This document shows positions 46,679 through 58,698 of a DNA stretch of 64,000 nt, piece after piece (the first letter of the stretch is position 1; each line of letters begins with the position of its first letter). This DNA comes from Gonapodya sp. JEL0774 (Eukaryota; Monoblepharomycota; Monoblepharidomycetes; Monoblepharidales; Gonapodyaceae), in the NCBI GenBank assembly GCA_027604505.1, contig JADIIX010000057.1, positions 971-64,970 of the forward strand, read 5' to 3'. Below the pieces are notes generated by a model. It was given only the letters and a program-made list of their open reading frames with translations, was not told the origin of the DNA and did no database searches. Both the position numbers and the translations under genes were made by a program.

Positions 46679-48947
46679 ATGGGCACAGAGCCAATCCATG
46701 GCTGGAGAAGGCTTTACTTGTACATTCTAATGACATTAATGGGGAATCTCATCGCACCAGCAATGGCTCAATCATCCCTAGCGCTCTCTGCTGTTAACCT
46801 ATACACGTGCGACTTCACCTTCCCCTCCACCTCCTCCCCATCACTCACAACTCCCTCAACCGAATTCCGTCTTAACACATTCATCCCTGGGGCACAGTCC
46901 TCTCCCTCGATGGCCAATATGCCTGGTCAGCCGGGTCGCTTTGTCGCGGCTTGGGCTTCGAGTGGGCAGGACAGTTCGGGACTGGGCGTGTTTGCGCAGA
47001 TGTTTGACGTTGGAGCAGGACTGTCGTCCGTTCCCGCCTTCGTTGGAGGAGAGGTTAGGGTTAATACAGTGACGGTAAATGGTTGGTGATCTCGATGGTG
47101 ATGTGCATGAGAGCGAACCCTCTTCTTCTCGCTTGGCGACGAAATAACCACATCTCATCTTAAAACCACACGCAGACCAGGCGTTCCCTTCTATCGCCAT
47201 CCTTCCCTCCTCCACTGTGCTGGTCAGCTACGAGTCCTCCGTTACCAATCTCTCCTCCACGTCTCCCAACCTCCGGGACCAGAAAATCATGGCACAGATA
47301 CTCACGTCCACCTTAACCCTCTCCGGATCAGAAATCGTAATCTCTTCTAATCCTTTCGTAAACGTTGCACCCACTGCAATTGCCCTGGCCAGCAATACAG
47401 AGCAATCAGCAGACTGTTTTGCGGTCGTCTACATCGTGTGGAACCAAGTCTCGGCTACACGCACCGTTCGGTCTCGCATCCTCTGGGCCACCAACGGAAC
47501 ATTTCGCACCCCAGAATTCACGATTAACCCCGTGAGTCTCCCTGCCTCAACAGCCACGGTGTCGGCCTCTGCGCTCTCGTTGTACGGTGGAAGCTTTGTA
47601 GTGGTGTGGCCTGCATCCGTGGGAGGTGTTGACGTTCTGTTTGCTCAAGTGGTAGCGTCAGATGGGAGGAAAGTGGGTCCAGAGTTCACCGTCACTGACG
47701 CTGGTGGTGCGACAAGCCGACAAACCGAGGCGTCTGCCGTGGTGTTGAAGAACGGGGCATTGGCGATTCCTTTCACCGCAGTGGACACCGTCTCTGGTGG
47801 GGGCACAGTACCTGCCAACCGCGTCGAAGTACAGGCTTTTGACAGCTTTCGAGCCAGGTCTATTTCCTCCGTAAGGACTTCGCGCTTACCTGGCGTCGTG
47901 GTCTCGCAACCGAAGGGGATTCAAGTATCCTCGGGAGCTTTGCTCATCGTATATGCTGCCACTCTCACATCACAACCCCTCGTTGACTACAAGATCTTCA
48001 TCGACGTCATGGATCCATTCACCGGTGCTGTGCGTCCATCCACCGTACAAGTCACTCTTTCAGCGAACGGGTCACAAACTCAACCTTCCGTGATCGTGGT
48101 GACCAAAGGCACCTCTGAATATGTTGTGTTGGCGTGGGCGAGCCAGGGTCAAGATCCGGACGGATCAACTGGAGTTTACGGTAGGATGATGAAGTGCACG
48201 GTTCCCTTAGACTGCATAATTTCAGCTTGGAGTGCTTGGTCAACTTGTTCCAAGGTGAGCGATCAAATGACTCAACAGTGTTTGTGAGTGATAAATTGGA
48301 ACCTGACAATACAACCCCAGCCCTGCAATGGTGGCTTCCAGACTCGCACTCGCACCATAATTCGACCAGCTTCTAATGGGGGAGCATCTTGCCCATCTTT
48401 GACTGAGATTCGTACCTGCGGCAACACTCAATGTGACGGTTGCGACACCTGTGTGGGAGATACCTGTTACGTGTTCCTCGAGGGGAAGTACACGTACTCG
48501 GACGGAGATGCAGCCTGCGCGGCACTAGGGAATGGGGTAACAGTAGCTCAAGGTTCGTGAACTCCGTGTCTTTGTATTACGTGTACCGTTTTTGACGGTA
48601 CTCAACACACTAATTGGGTCTTCAGTCCCTGATGCTGGCACACGATCCTTCTTGGTAAATTCCTTCCTTGTGTCAGACACCACACCGACAGGTCTCTCTG
48701 GGTGGGTAAGTGCATGGTCCGGGATTCTGTCTAGAACGTCGCCGGCGTCACCAGCACAGTGTTTGAGCTTGACGTCGATATACGGGAACGCGGTAGTAGA
48801 GACACCTGACGGTGGATGCGGAAGCACGAGGTCTGGTGAGTTCAGAGATTCAACCCTACATTTTTCTCTTTTTGGTCAATCTAAACTCAACCTTGTTGAT
48901 TAATATCAGTGCTATGCCAACGGCGAAGCACCTTCTGCACATTTTGA
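46679..48947 (+). CDS. Secreted protein with thrombospondin type 1 and C-type-lectin-like domains
   Basis: Five exons (46679-47081, 47176-48254, 48321-48552, 48626-48835, 48910-48947) join in frame to 653 residues. A signal sequence (YLYILMTLMGNLIAPAMAQ) starts the protein; an ATG at 46625 is an alternative start. Residues about 35-520 form beta-rich repeats of a type common in bacterial surface proteins (FVAAWASSGQDSSGLGVFAQMFD, VLAWASQGQDPDGSTGVYG, VNTVTVNDQAFPSIA). A thrombospondin type 1 domain follows (SAWSAWSTCSK, then PCNGGFQTRTR and CPSLTEIRTC), with the WSxWS and RTR features. The end resembles a C-type-lectin-like domain (CYVFLEGKYTYSDGDAACAAL, GWVSAW, QCLSL, GCGSTRS-VLCQ). The first intron uses a weak GTTGGT donor. 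TSP1 plus a lectin-like fold is typical of animal and some protist adhesion proteins and is unusual in fungi. No membrane anchor is seen. Confidence 0.82.
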
Positions 48948-49114
48948 AACCGTTTGACGATGACATTTCCGTGAAAAACACAATTTGGACGTCTTTAAAT
49001 ATGTTTATCACTAGGGTTCGGAAACCCGACCACGTACAATTGTATACGACTACTGTAGAAGTTGTAGGACTTGAATGGTGTAACTAAATAGAAAAAGAAG
49101 TCCGAGCATCTAAG

Positions 49115-52100
49115 TTATCTTCCAAACCGCCCAAACAGCCCTCCCCTTTTCTCCTTCTCGCTAGGTGGAGTCGGCGACATTGCTGAAGGCCTTGGTGCTC
49201 CCGGGGCCTGTGATTGTTGCTGCCCCGCTCCCATTGCTCCCGTTTGACCAGCTTGTTGCTGTTGTTGCACCGGCTGCATCTGCACCTGCTGCATCTGAGC
49301 CTGCTGCATTTGCGCCTGCTGCATTTGCGCCTGCTGCATCTGTGCGAGACGCTGCGCATTCCAGGCCTCCCAGCGACGTTGCGCCTCCTCTGGGCTCAGT
49401 TGCTCCTGCGGAGGCCCATTGGGTATCTGATTTTGATTCACAACGGGAACGGTACCAGACGGTCTAAATTGCGGTTGCTGAGATTGCATCTGCAATCCAG
49501 GTTGCCCAAATTGTTGAGGAGTCATCTGGGCAACAGGCGACCCACCCCACTGTTGCTGCATGCTCCCATACGCTTGTTGTCCAGGGGGTCCAGGGGGTCC
49601 AGGGGCGAATTGCTGTTGTGCGGGCTGGCCAGCAGATGGTGGGCCATTCCATGGTGCTGTTGGTCCCTGAGGGTACATCTGGTGTCCTTGAGGCAATTGT
49701 CCGTACTGAGGTTGACCGTTCGGTCCAATCTGTTGGTGTCCGTACATTTGCTGTCCCATTTGCTGCGGGTATTGGCCTGGCCCGGAGTGCCATTGCTGTG
49801 GCGATTCTGTTGATGGTTGTACCCCTTGTTGCATACCCGGCGTTGGATAGGGAGTCGCCTGTTGTGGTTGGGGAGTGGGAGAAGTTGAAGGTTGGGATAG
49901 CAATCGTCGGAAGGGATTGAAGAGCTGGAAGACCCTTCGATATTGGTGATAGGAAGGGAACGTGTTGATGTCAGGATTTGCCACTAAGTTGCAGAAACAG
50001 ATGAAACTGGGAAGTCAGAGGCAACAGGGCAGAAGAATGAAACATAATCTGTCATAAGTACCTCTAGTGAAGAGTGTCTCGCGAATAGCGTCTAGTGCAG
50101 TTTCCACCGTTTCGGCAATCTCACTTCGGCGAACATCGTCCACATCTCCAGGAGGACGACGAGGATTCGAAAGAGCAGCGATATTCCATTCTTTCACAAG
50201 ACCTTCAATATGTGGTAAAACTATGGTGAGTAAAACGTTCCAGAAGTGAACGTTAATGGGGTGCGGGTAACGGTATTCCTGAACCTGACCGGATGTGCCC
50301 AGATCAGACGCAAACTGTGGCAACACATTCACGAGCTTATGATCGACTGTGAGTAATTGATGGTTATTATCAATAGGATGTGGAATCGACGCAAAAACGA
50401 GCAATTGGTCAAGCATACCTGCAAACTTGCCAATTGATCGATCAAGGTCTCCATTCACGGTCGCCATGACTTTTTGGATGTAGTCTTTGACAGTTCGGAA
50501 TAAATCCTCCCCATATTTGTTTGTGGAGATATCCGGAAGCGCGAGCAGTTTGATCGACCGTACGAGCTGGAAATTCATGTACTGTGTTGTTTGTTCCGTA
50601 AGGTCGCGAATTCCTTCCTTGAGACTGAGATTAAGGACTTGCTTGCCATGTTGAATCCAAAAATCGATTTCTTCGTCGAACTAAAGCATCGTATACGGAG
50701 AATTGACGAGATCACAAACAATGTTCAAACTTTATGGCACACTCACCCTTGGTTCTTTATCTGCATTGATCCGCTCAGCTCTCACGAGCAAACCTTCACT
50801 TTGGTCTTCGGTAAGAGCAAGGTCCTTTTCTTGGGGCATGAAGGTGTCTAACCCCTTGACAGGGATCTTCCATCCTAGCCTTGTTTTGGAGGACTGGTTG
50901 AGGCTGCCTATCGATTTTTGCTTGTCACTCAGACTAGTGAAGCTGCCCACAGCATCGTCGGCCAAGAAACCAAGAACAAGGTTGACACGGCCAACCTGCT
51001 GTTTAGCTGTATTCGAATTCTCGTCCGCCACGGCGAAGACAATCAAATCCAATTCTGCGAAAGGGTGGTCCGCGAAAACTGGCAGTTTTATGGTTTCTTT
51101 CCATGATGCTTCCGCGCCAATAACACCATCGCAGACCAGACCTTTAACAGCCTTCGTGGTATGAAGTTCGTAAAAGGTCTCGTCACCCTCCTTGACAGCA
51201 GTCCATGGATTAGAAGAGTCTCCCTTCAAAGCGACAGACCGCATCTGTTCCTGCCACAAAGCGCGATTCCGGTACTCTCCACTCATCCTGACTTTGACGA
51301 AATACTTCCATTCCACGCTTTGACCTTCTAGAGCACTCTTGGGAATGTCAAGATCCTTAGCCCGAATTATGTGCAACACGTACGTCGGAGGGAATGCTGG
51401 GAAGGGAACTTCCAATGGATCGTCGGGCTCAAATATGGGATTTTGGCGAAGAGGCGGTTGAGAGTTCAGTGTGTTGAGCGAGGACCCAAAGTCTTCAAGA
51501 CGACGTGCGCTCTCATTGATATTATTCAGACGAACACAAGTCTTGAGGTTTGGACGGGTGCGGGGATCAACTTCTATTCAGCGCTTTTCTCACGGAAACG
51601 GCCAGCTCACCTCTTGGGCCACATCGCACGGATACGATCCGAGTCCTTGCGCCTCAATTACTTGTTGTTTCTCGTCAAAGCTTTTCAGAATCTCCCGAGC
51701 ATATATGGACGACGCTTTATCTGCAATCTTCGCAAGCCGCGCGAGAAGGCGTCTCCTCGTCTTGCGGTCAACAAGGCGAAGGTCCCCGATAAAGTCCAAT
51801 GACTGGCTAAGGACTGCAAACGCGTCGTTTGGTGATGTGGAGCTGAGGTTCACCAGAGGCTGTACGCCGGACTCGGAAGTTACTGCTGAAGGAGGAGTTG
51901 AGGGTTGCAACTGCCCCGAACAAGATGTTGTTAAGCAAGGACGAGCATTTTGGAGAAAAGGTCCTTTCAACAAGAGAAAACTGACCTTGTCATCTGCGAT
52001 CACATTCTGCACCCATTTCTCGACAGTCGCATCAACCAATCCAATCCATTTTTTGATGAAGGGGTCCAACCATTTGTGAAGCTCAAAGTCCATTCTAGTA

Positions 52101-55100
52101 GGTCTAGCGATTGTTGTCTCGCTTTCTGCCATGGACTTTCCTGTTGAATCTCCACCATCATTTGCTGGTTGATTGTTCAGACCATTCGGCTGGTTAGTTG
52201 GAGTGGAAGGCGATGTTGTGCCAACGAGACCAAGCCTCTTGACAGTGTCATAAAGAATTTGGATTATGCTGAAGAGCTCCTTCGTTTCGGCGTTTGTGCT
52301 ATTCATATCCGTGCAGGTTGTGCGTGTGTGGTCAAATTATGCATGCGTTGGGTCAGCAATATAGCTTATGCAGACAGACTTACAGATCTGTTCGAGACAA
52401 AGAGTCCATGAAACGCGCTTTCTCCATTTCTGTGAGGAACATGTCTCGATATAGATATGTCACAGCGACTTCTTGCGAAGATATTTCACTATAAAGATAC
52501 TCGAAATGAGTGTTCTCCATCTCTTTTTGCCAACGGAGAGGTTCACAAATATTATCGCGGGAACTCACCCAATAATCTTTGTCGGCCATCTTTCCGCAAT
52601 CGTGTCCAATTCTCTCTTAATCAGAGTGCCAAGCTTAGACAATTTGTCCAACCTCTTGATGATCTCAGACCCGTCACCGACTTCTGTGGGTGTAGGCTCC
52701 GCGCTCCACCTGTTGTATACCCTGTGCGATCTTTCGTAAAGCGCCTCGACCAGGGCCATCTCAACTCGTTGTGTCGGCGTCCTCTGAGGTTTCCTACCGG
52801 GCAAGTTGGGCGCTGGTCTTGGTAAGAGTTCGTCTGAATAAATGGAGAGGAGAACTCTTGCATAGTCTTCAACTGAATATCCCTGACCGTTTGCAAAGTA
52901 TGCAAGTTGAATCCGAGATTTGAGGGCAGGCTCTGAAGTGAGCAGAAGTGTCTGATACACGTTAACCGCAATCTTGGGACCTTGAATATTTAACAAGATT
53001 TTGGATGTTTCAGCAAGGTGCTGCGAAAACAGAGGCAAGGGAAACGCCAGCGGCAGCGACTGCGCAGGGAGCTCCGTTCCTACTTCGTCTGCCTGCGCCG
53101 CGGCAGATATGGTGATGAGGCCAACTCGCCCACAAGCGTCCACTATGGATTGGAGCAAGCAAATGTTGCGATATGAAGTCGGGATGTGCCACCGCTCGGC
53201 GCACTCGGTCAGGAGTTGTGTGGAAAGGTTAGAGAGACCAGTGGAGGGGTGCTTTGGAATATCGTGAACGACGCACGTCGAGACGAGGAAGCGATATGCA
53301 GTGTAAGGGTCGGGTGGAATAAAAGGGGAGGAAGGAGGTCCAGTGGGGGGGTCCAAGGGCTAACGAGAGGACAATTGTGCAGAACAGAAATCATGAACAC
53401 TCCACGTCTGACTCAGTCACCGTCTCACTCTCTCCACTTTCTGCACTCACTCCCGTGTTCTCTGCACCACCAAAACTTGCCAGCCAAGCATTGACCTTCG
53501 CCTCTTCACGAATAACCCATCGCTGCCACGCCTCCTCAGAGGTGAAGGATGACGGCTGCGCCCACTCGAATCCTGTTCCGGTGCGAAGATGTCCATGCTC
53601 GAGACGCGCGCGGAGATCCAGGAGAACAGTCTTGATCAGGGGAACGGCGATAATCAATGGTGAGCTCTGCACTTATGCGCGCAAAGGATGATATTGCTTG
53701 AAAGGCCCAGTAAGGGCCGCCTTACCTTTTTCGCAGCCTTCTTGTTGCCGACCCTCACCGCCTCGTTGTGTACATCTCTTTCGATCCCGAACACCACCCT
53801 TAACCAATCTGGCATCTTCACACCCATACCATCCCCAACATCCACCCCCCTCGCATCCACCACAAACGGCAACAAAAGAGCCTGATAACCTGCCACCTCT
53901 GGGTGAGTGGCCAGGGGCACAGTCATGGTGTGGAATGTGGGACCAGACCCCGGTACGGAGGAGGGGTCGACGATGGGCACGGTCGTGACACCGACGGCAT
54001 TGACTTGCTCGCACGCGCTCTTGAACTCGTTCATGGCGATATTCATAACCTGTAAGATGAGCCAATCCCTCTGCACGGGTTGGGCCTCAGGGTACACAAG
54101 CCCGACCTGCTTCTGACACATAGAAGTCACCAAATGCAGCAAATCTCTGAAAGATGACACAGGTGAACCAGCTCCACCACCTCCACTCGGCTGTGTGGAC
54201 AAATTCGGGGCGGAGCCACCCGGCCCCGCCCCGGGCACGGGACTTGGTCCACCGGCAACCATGGACATCCTCATGTCCACACTCGAGTCCCTGCTGTGTC
54301 TGTGGTGTTCGTGGCTCGGACTGGGTGGTGCACTCAAAGATTCGGCGTGTTTCGCCTCAGGTTTTCCCCTCAGAGTACCGAACAATCTTCGAATTCCGGT
54401 GTTCTTCTCCGGAGGCGCACCAGCAGCTGCCCCACCACTCGCCTGAGGTGACGCCGGTGGTGACGCTGTCTTATCGTCACCCTTGTTGCCCCCAATTCCA
54501 AACAAACCCCCGCCCGACTTCGCCACAGGTTCTGGGCCCACGTCCAAAACGGGCACCAACCCCTCCGAAGTCTTCACAAACACCAAACTCTCGGGTCTAT
54601 CCTGGGGGATCGTCTTTGCGAGATCGCTGATTCGCTTTCGGAACTGACGGGTCACGGAGCTGGGGATCTGCACCGAGGGAGGAGCAGCGAGGTTGTAGGT
54701 CAAGGGATGTAACGCGCAGGCCAGCGCATACGTGTACGGTGTGGTCCTATCCACCGGTGCAGGCATGGTCGCGGTACGCGCGGGAATGACAACCCCCCCA
54801 GGTTGAGACGCGGACGGTCCCGCAGGGTCCATAGTTGTGGGGAGACTGCCGCTGGGGTCATCACCGGTCGGCGGTGGCACGGGTGCAGGCCGCATAGCGC
54901 TGTCCATCATCTGCATTTGCGCGGTGCCAGTGGAGGTCATGGAGGTGTCTGGGGGTGGGAATTGCACGGTGGCTGTCCCCATAGGGGATGAACCCATACC
55001 CGCACCCATTCCCATTCCTAGTTTCCCGTCTCCCACTCGCTCGTCATCCTTGCCATCCTTCGACTCTCTTGCTGCCTCTCCCTCGCCCATGAACCTCAGC

Positions 55101-56257
55101 ACTCCATCTTTATCTCTTGTTGCCTCGATAAAGTACTGCGCGTCGCCACCGGCCTTTGGTCCTCCCATTGCCATTCCCGTTCCCATCCCCATACCCGTCC
55201 CCATCCCCATACCCCCTTCTGCTGACCGGGCCAACCCCTGCCCCATCTGACCCCCTTCAACCACGGCCTCTCCCACGACCTCCCCGTAGCTGCTGGCATG
55301 CCTCGCTGGACCCATATGAATCTCCGCAGTTTGCGCCTGCGGTCCCGCGTACCCCATGCCCGACACGGTGGCTGTGCCACTGGTGACGCTGGTGCTGGCC
55401 CCTGTGGTGGCTGAGGCCGCGGAAGGTGGTGGAGAGATTGGGGATTCGTACATGGCGGCACCACCCCCGACACCACGCGGAGGCCATGGTTGGGATTGAG
55501 CGTGGGTTGGGGAGGGGGGTTGTGGATGGGATGTGGAGGGAGCGATGGGTTGTTGGTAGTAAGGAGGTTGGGTCTGGGCCATTGGCATGGGGCTTGGAGA
55601 CCTGACTTCACCGCCCCATGTTGACATGTAAGGCGTGCTTGTAGTTGTAAGGGAGGGGGACGAGGTGAGGGATCCGTTGGCGGGTGGGGGTGGAGGAGCA
55701 GCCATCATGGAAGTGTATGGCACGTTCTGGGTCTGAGGTGGAGGCTGGGACATGAACGCTGGAGCGGAGGTCGATTGGCCAGAAGGGGTCATAGACTGGC
55801 CCATTTCTCCCATATTTTGCCCCGTGTGGCCCATCTGACCCATCTGGTGCCCAGTTTGACCGATCGAACCCATCTGCTGCCCTGTTTGGCCCATCTGACC
55901 CATGTACGAAGTGTGGTCTACCATTTGATTGGCCCCGCCAAATGGAGGCTGTCTGGGCCCTCTCAACTGATCCTGTCCATACGCTGCGGGGGAAGCAGGG
56001 GGCGTTGCAGAGGTGTACTGAGAGTAGGAGGGTTGCTGGACGGGTTGAGGAGGTTGCGGCTGAGAGTCGTATGATTTAGGGTAGGAGTAAGCTGTAGGAG
56101 GTGTGGGCTGGGGGGGAGACTGGGTAGGGGGGCCTGCCTGAGGGGGTGCGGGTTTAGGAGGTTCTTTGGTGTGGGCAGGTGGTTCGAAGGTGTCCTGATC
56201 ATCGTCTTCCTCCAGGAGACCATACATGAAGGAGAGGTCGGGGCCACGAGCAGCCAT
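49115..56257 (-). CDS. C2-MUN (UNC-13/Munc13-like) protein, fungal type, copy B
   Basis: The ATG at 56257 sits in a good context (GCCATGGC). Exon 1 (56257-53726) encodes a long disordered N-terminus with Met/Gly/Gln and Pro/Ser repeats, then conserved sequence from TPYTYALACALHPLTYNLA. Later exons include 53666-53451 and 53359-52569 (PPDPYTAYRFLVS, LLTECAERWHI), matching copy A at the same place. MUN motifs follow: FELHKWLDPFIKKWIGLVD, and TCVRLNNINESARRLED just before the C2 domain (TYVLHIIRAKDLDIP, ASWKETIKLPVF, GRVNLVLGFL). An MHD2-like region ends at TLFTR, where a phase-1 intron (donor GTACTT) precedes a Gln/Met/Pro-rich tail with QMQQA repeats, closing with GGLFGRFGR. It is about 1,900 residues long. 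The expected role is priming of secretory vesicles or polarised secretion, on the model of Munc13 and fission yeast Ync13. It converges with the TSP1-lectin gene. Confidence 0.87.
49259..49340 (-). repeat. QMQQA tandem repeat in copy B tail
   Basis: Fifteen-base units encode repeated Q-M-Q-Q-A/V, followed by a poly-Gln run. They lie in the last exon of C2-MUN copy B and produce a low-complexity, possibly phase-separating tail. Confidence 0.85.
55795..55911 (-). repeat. Met/Gly/Gln degenerate repeat in copy B N-terminus
   Basis: About eight imperfect units related to MGQTGQ / MGQMGH lie in the disordered N-terminal exon of C2-MUN copy B. The reiteration is clear at both DNA and protein level. 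Confidence 0.85.
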
Positions 56258-57701
56258 GGCGATAATTTTTTTTTGAGTAGGGATACGGTTAGGTGGGGTC
56301 GTGATCGTAACTGGGGGATAAGAGGTGTTCAGAAAGAGGCGGGAGCGTGATGAAAATGGTAATACGTCAATTGCACAACGAAAAGTCTTTTGATTCGGGA
56401 TCGGATCGAGAGAGGTGGGAAGTGCCAGACGATATTTCGGGTGTGTGCAAGGAACGACGGACCACCGTGAGTGGAACAACCCGGCACAAACGCCCATCGT
56501 GTTCATCCGTGTCCCTGGGAACAAAACCTGCATGTCTGCGTCCACGTATCCGCTGTGCTTTGTGTCTCGATTGCGCTGCTCGGGTTCTCGTCTTCTCCAC
56601 CCAGAACGTGCACTCTTCACCCGCTGCGCTCCCACCACCAACATCGCTCACTTCCTCCAACCTGCTTTCCTGTCCTTCTTTCCCGTCTCCCCTCCCCCGC
56701 TCCCACCCCACCGGCCTCCAGCTTCCTGGCCCTCTGTCCAGTCATTTCCCCACCCTCAGACTAATCGACAATTCCCACTCCCTCGCTCACCTTCTCCTTA
56801 TCCCTGTGCCTTTTCCTCTCGCTCTCGCTCAATCGTTTGTGTTCCCCTCCCGTCTACTTCGGATTCACCTTCGCTTCTCTCGGTATCGGTGTCCCCAACG
56901 AGGACTCTGCCGTTCCTCGGATCCCAGCTCAAATGTCAAGCCCCCCCCATCAGCACAGCCTCCAAATATGCCTCCCTAAAAATATCATCCATCCCATTCA
57001 TTTGAGTTATTCTACGTATTCGGTAAATTCACAAGTTATTTCATCCGATTTACTCTTCCAGTTGTCGCGGCTCCGTGATGAGATTCTCCCGTTTTTGCGA
57101 TGTAACTCCCTTTGCATTCACACATATGTACACGAGTGTACAAAATATCCACCAACTCCCCAGTCTTTCACTCTGAGGCGCCCAACAACCCCCCAGTAAC
57201 AGCACCTGCGCTGCGGAAGCGTGTTCTGTCATTCCCTGCCGCTTCCGTCTGTTGTGTTCACACCTGGAACTGTTCAGCCGTGTCAGTTTTCCGACTCTCA
57301 AGAGAAGATAATCCCCTGTTCGATCCTCGTTCAGTTATCATATAATACTGTATACAGTCCCAACTTCAAAGCACATTGTCCTACCACTCCTTCATCGTCC
57401 ACAAACAAAAGGCACTTATCTCGTAGAAGCAGAAACCGCCATGGAGAGCAGCAAAGTGACAAAAAAAAAAAAAAGGAACAGCGAAAGCTTTTCACACTCA
57501 TACCATGGATGCGAGTGCATTCTACGCATTTATCAATTCTCGGTTTTTCATAAGGACTGGCGTTGAAACTTGTCACATTTGCAAGAATGGCGGGCTACAT
57601 ATTGCTCTTACCATAGAGTTGTGTTGTCCCGAGAACAGACGTCGTGCGTGGTGTTGAGCGTTCATGAAGGAGTGTGACGATTGACCCCCCCACAAAACGC
57701 A
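56258..57701. other. Intergenic region between divergent genes
   Basis: This 1.44-kb region lies upstream of C2-MUN copy B (minus) and uL30m (plus). It holds a strongly pyrimidine-rich stretch on the plus strand (about 56600-56830) and a run of about fourteen A near 57460. Open frames here are Ser/Pro/Arg-rich strings created by the biased composition. No gene supported. Confidence 0.55.
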
Positions 57702-58280
57702 ATGCTGCCAATCGTGCACTCCATCTTCCACGTCCTCACGCCCGCATCTAGCAGCTTACCGGGTTTTATGGCACCTGCCAAGCTGGTTAGGGGATTGGCA
57801 ACGTGGACGATTGGAAGAGGAAATGCTATTGCAAATTCTAGCACGGGCACGGAGCGACGCTCGCCGACACGAGCGTCATGCCCCCCTGGACGACCAGTAG
57901 ACTCGCTGCGATCCGCATCGTCCTCATCTCCATCCTCTTCGTCCTCCGACCCGTCCGACCCCACCACAGTTCCCCAAACCTCGACCACCCAAACTTCTCC
58001 CTATACACACTACGCCGTCACTCTCACTCGCTCCCTCATCGGCGTGCCCCATCCTATAGCCGCTCTCGCACACCGTCTCAACCTTCGGCGCCGTATGAAG
58101 ACTGTGTACCTCCCCATACAACCGTCCGTTGCAGGTCAGATTCTCAAACTGAAGGAGATCGTCAAAGTTGAGAATGTCAGCTACGTACCAACCAATAGGG
58201 AGGTTAATGAGGCGAGGAAGTTCAGGAAGGGTTACACGGTGGTGGGAAAGATGGTTGGGAGTAAGATTGTGGAAAAATAA
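57702..58280 (+). CDS. uL30m: Mitochondrial large ribosomal subunit protein uL30m
   Basis: Single exon; the first ATG (57702) gives 192 residues. The N-terminal 40 residues are hydrophobic and basic (GLATWTIGRGNAIANS), as expected for a mitochondrial presequence, followed by a Ser-rich linker. From about residue 100 the L30 fold is clear: YAVTLTRSLIGVP, then LNLRRRMKTVYLPIQPSVAGQI and LKEIVKVENV. This is the ribosomal L30/L7 ferredoxin-like fold that binds 23S-type rRNA, called MRPL33 in yeast and MRPL30 in animals. The C-terminus has a short basic extension (FRKGYTVVGKMVGSKIVEK). A later ATG at 57768 is possible. No intron is needed. Confidence 0.87.
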   Translation: MLPIVHSIFHVLTPASSSLPGFMAPAKLVRGLATWTIGRGNAIANSSTGTERRSPTRASCPPGRPVDSLRSASSSSPSSSSSDPSDPTTVPQTSTTQTSPYTHYAVTLTRSLIGVPHPIAALAHRLNLRRRMKTVYLPIQPSVAGQILKLKEIVKVENVSYVPTNREVNEARKFRKGYTVVGKMVGSKIVEK

Positions 58281-58698
58281 GGATTGGCCCACCGTGTCTC
58301 GATTGAAGCTGGAAGGATGGACGGCCGTCAACGGGCTCTTGTGGCATATGGTAGTCTGGGTGTCGATTGACAATGACCCTCACTTCGATGCGGGACTAAT
58401 TTCTCAGATGAGACGCTTGCTGTAGTATCTCAATGTATCGTAATCCCACGCCGCATCAAGGAAGAATCTGTCCCTATTGAAGAGTTAACTCAGAATTCTG
58501 GTCGCTGCTTTATTGTCCCGCCATGCCGGGTTCCCGTCCCCTCTTCGCACCTTCGCCTTCACCAACTTTCTCACACCAGGCCCTGGCGAAGATCGAAAAT
58601 TACTGTATTCTCAGTTTCCATTCTCCACTTACAAAACCTACATAACTTCCTGTTTCCTATCCATCTCTCTCTTTGAATCCACACCCACCGTAACAGCA
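58281..58698. other. Spacer between two plus-strand genes
   Basis: This 418-bp interval has no frame with a recognisable domain. It probably contains the uL30m 3' end and the promoter of the next gene. Confidence 0.45.

Noticed and set aside
56347-56979. Plus-strand 210-codon frame upstream of copy B
   Set aside because: Ser/Pro/Leu-rich frame in a pyrimidine tract; other frames there are equally open, so it is a composition effect.
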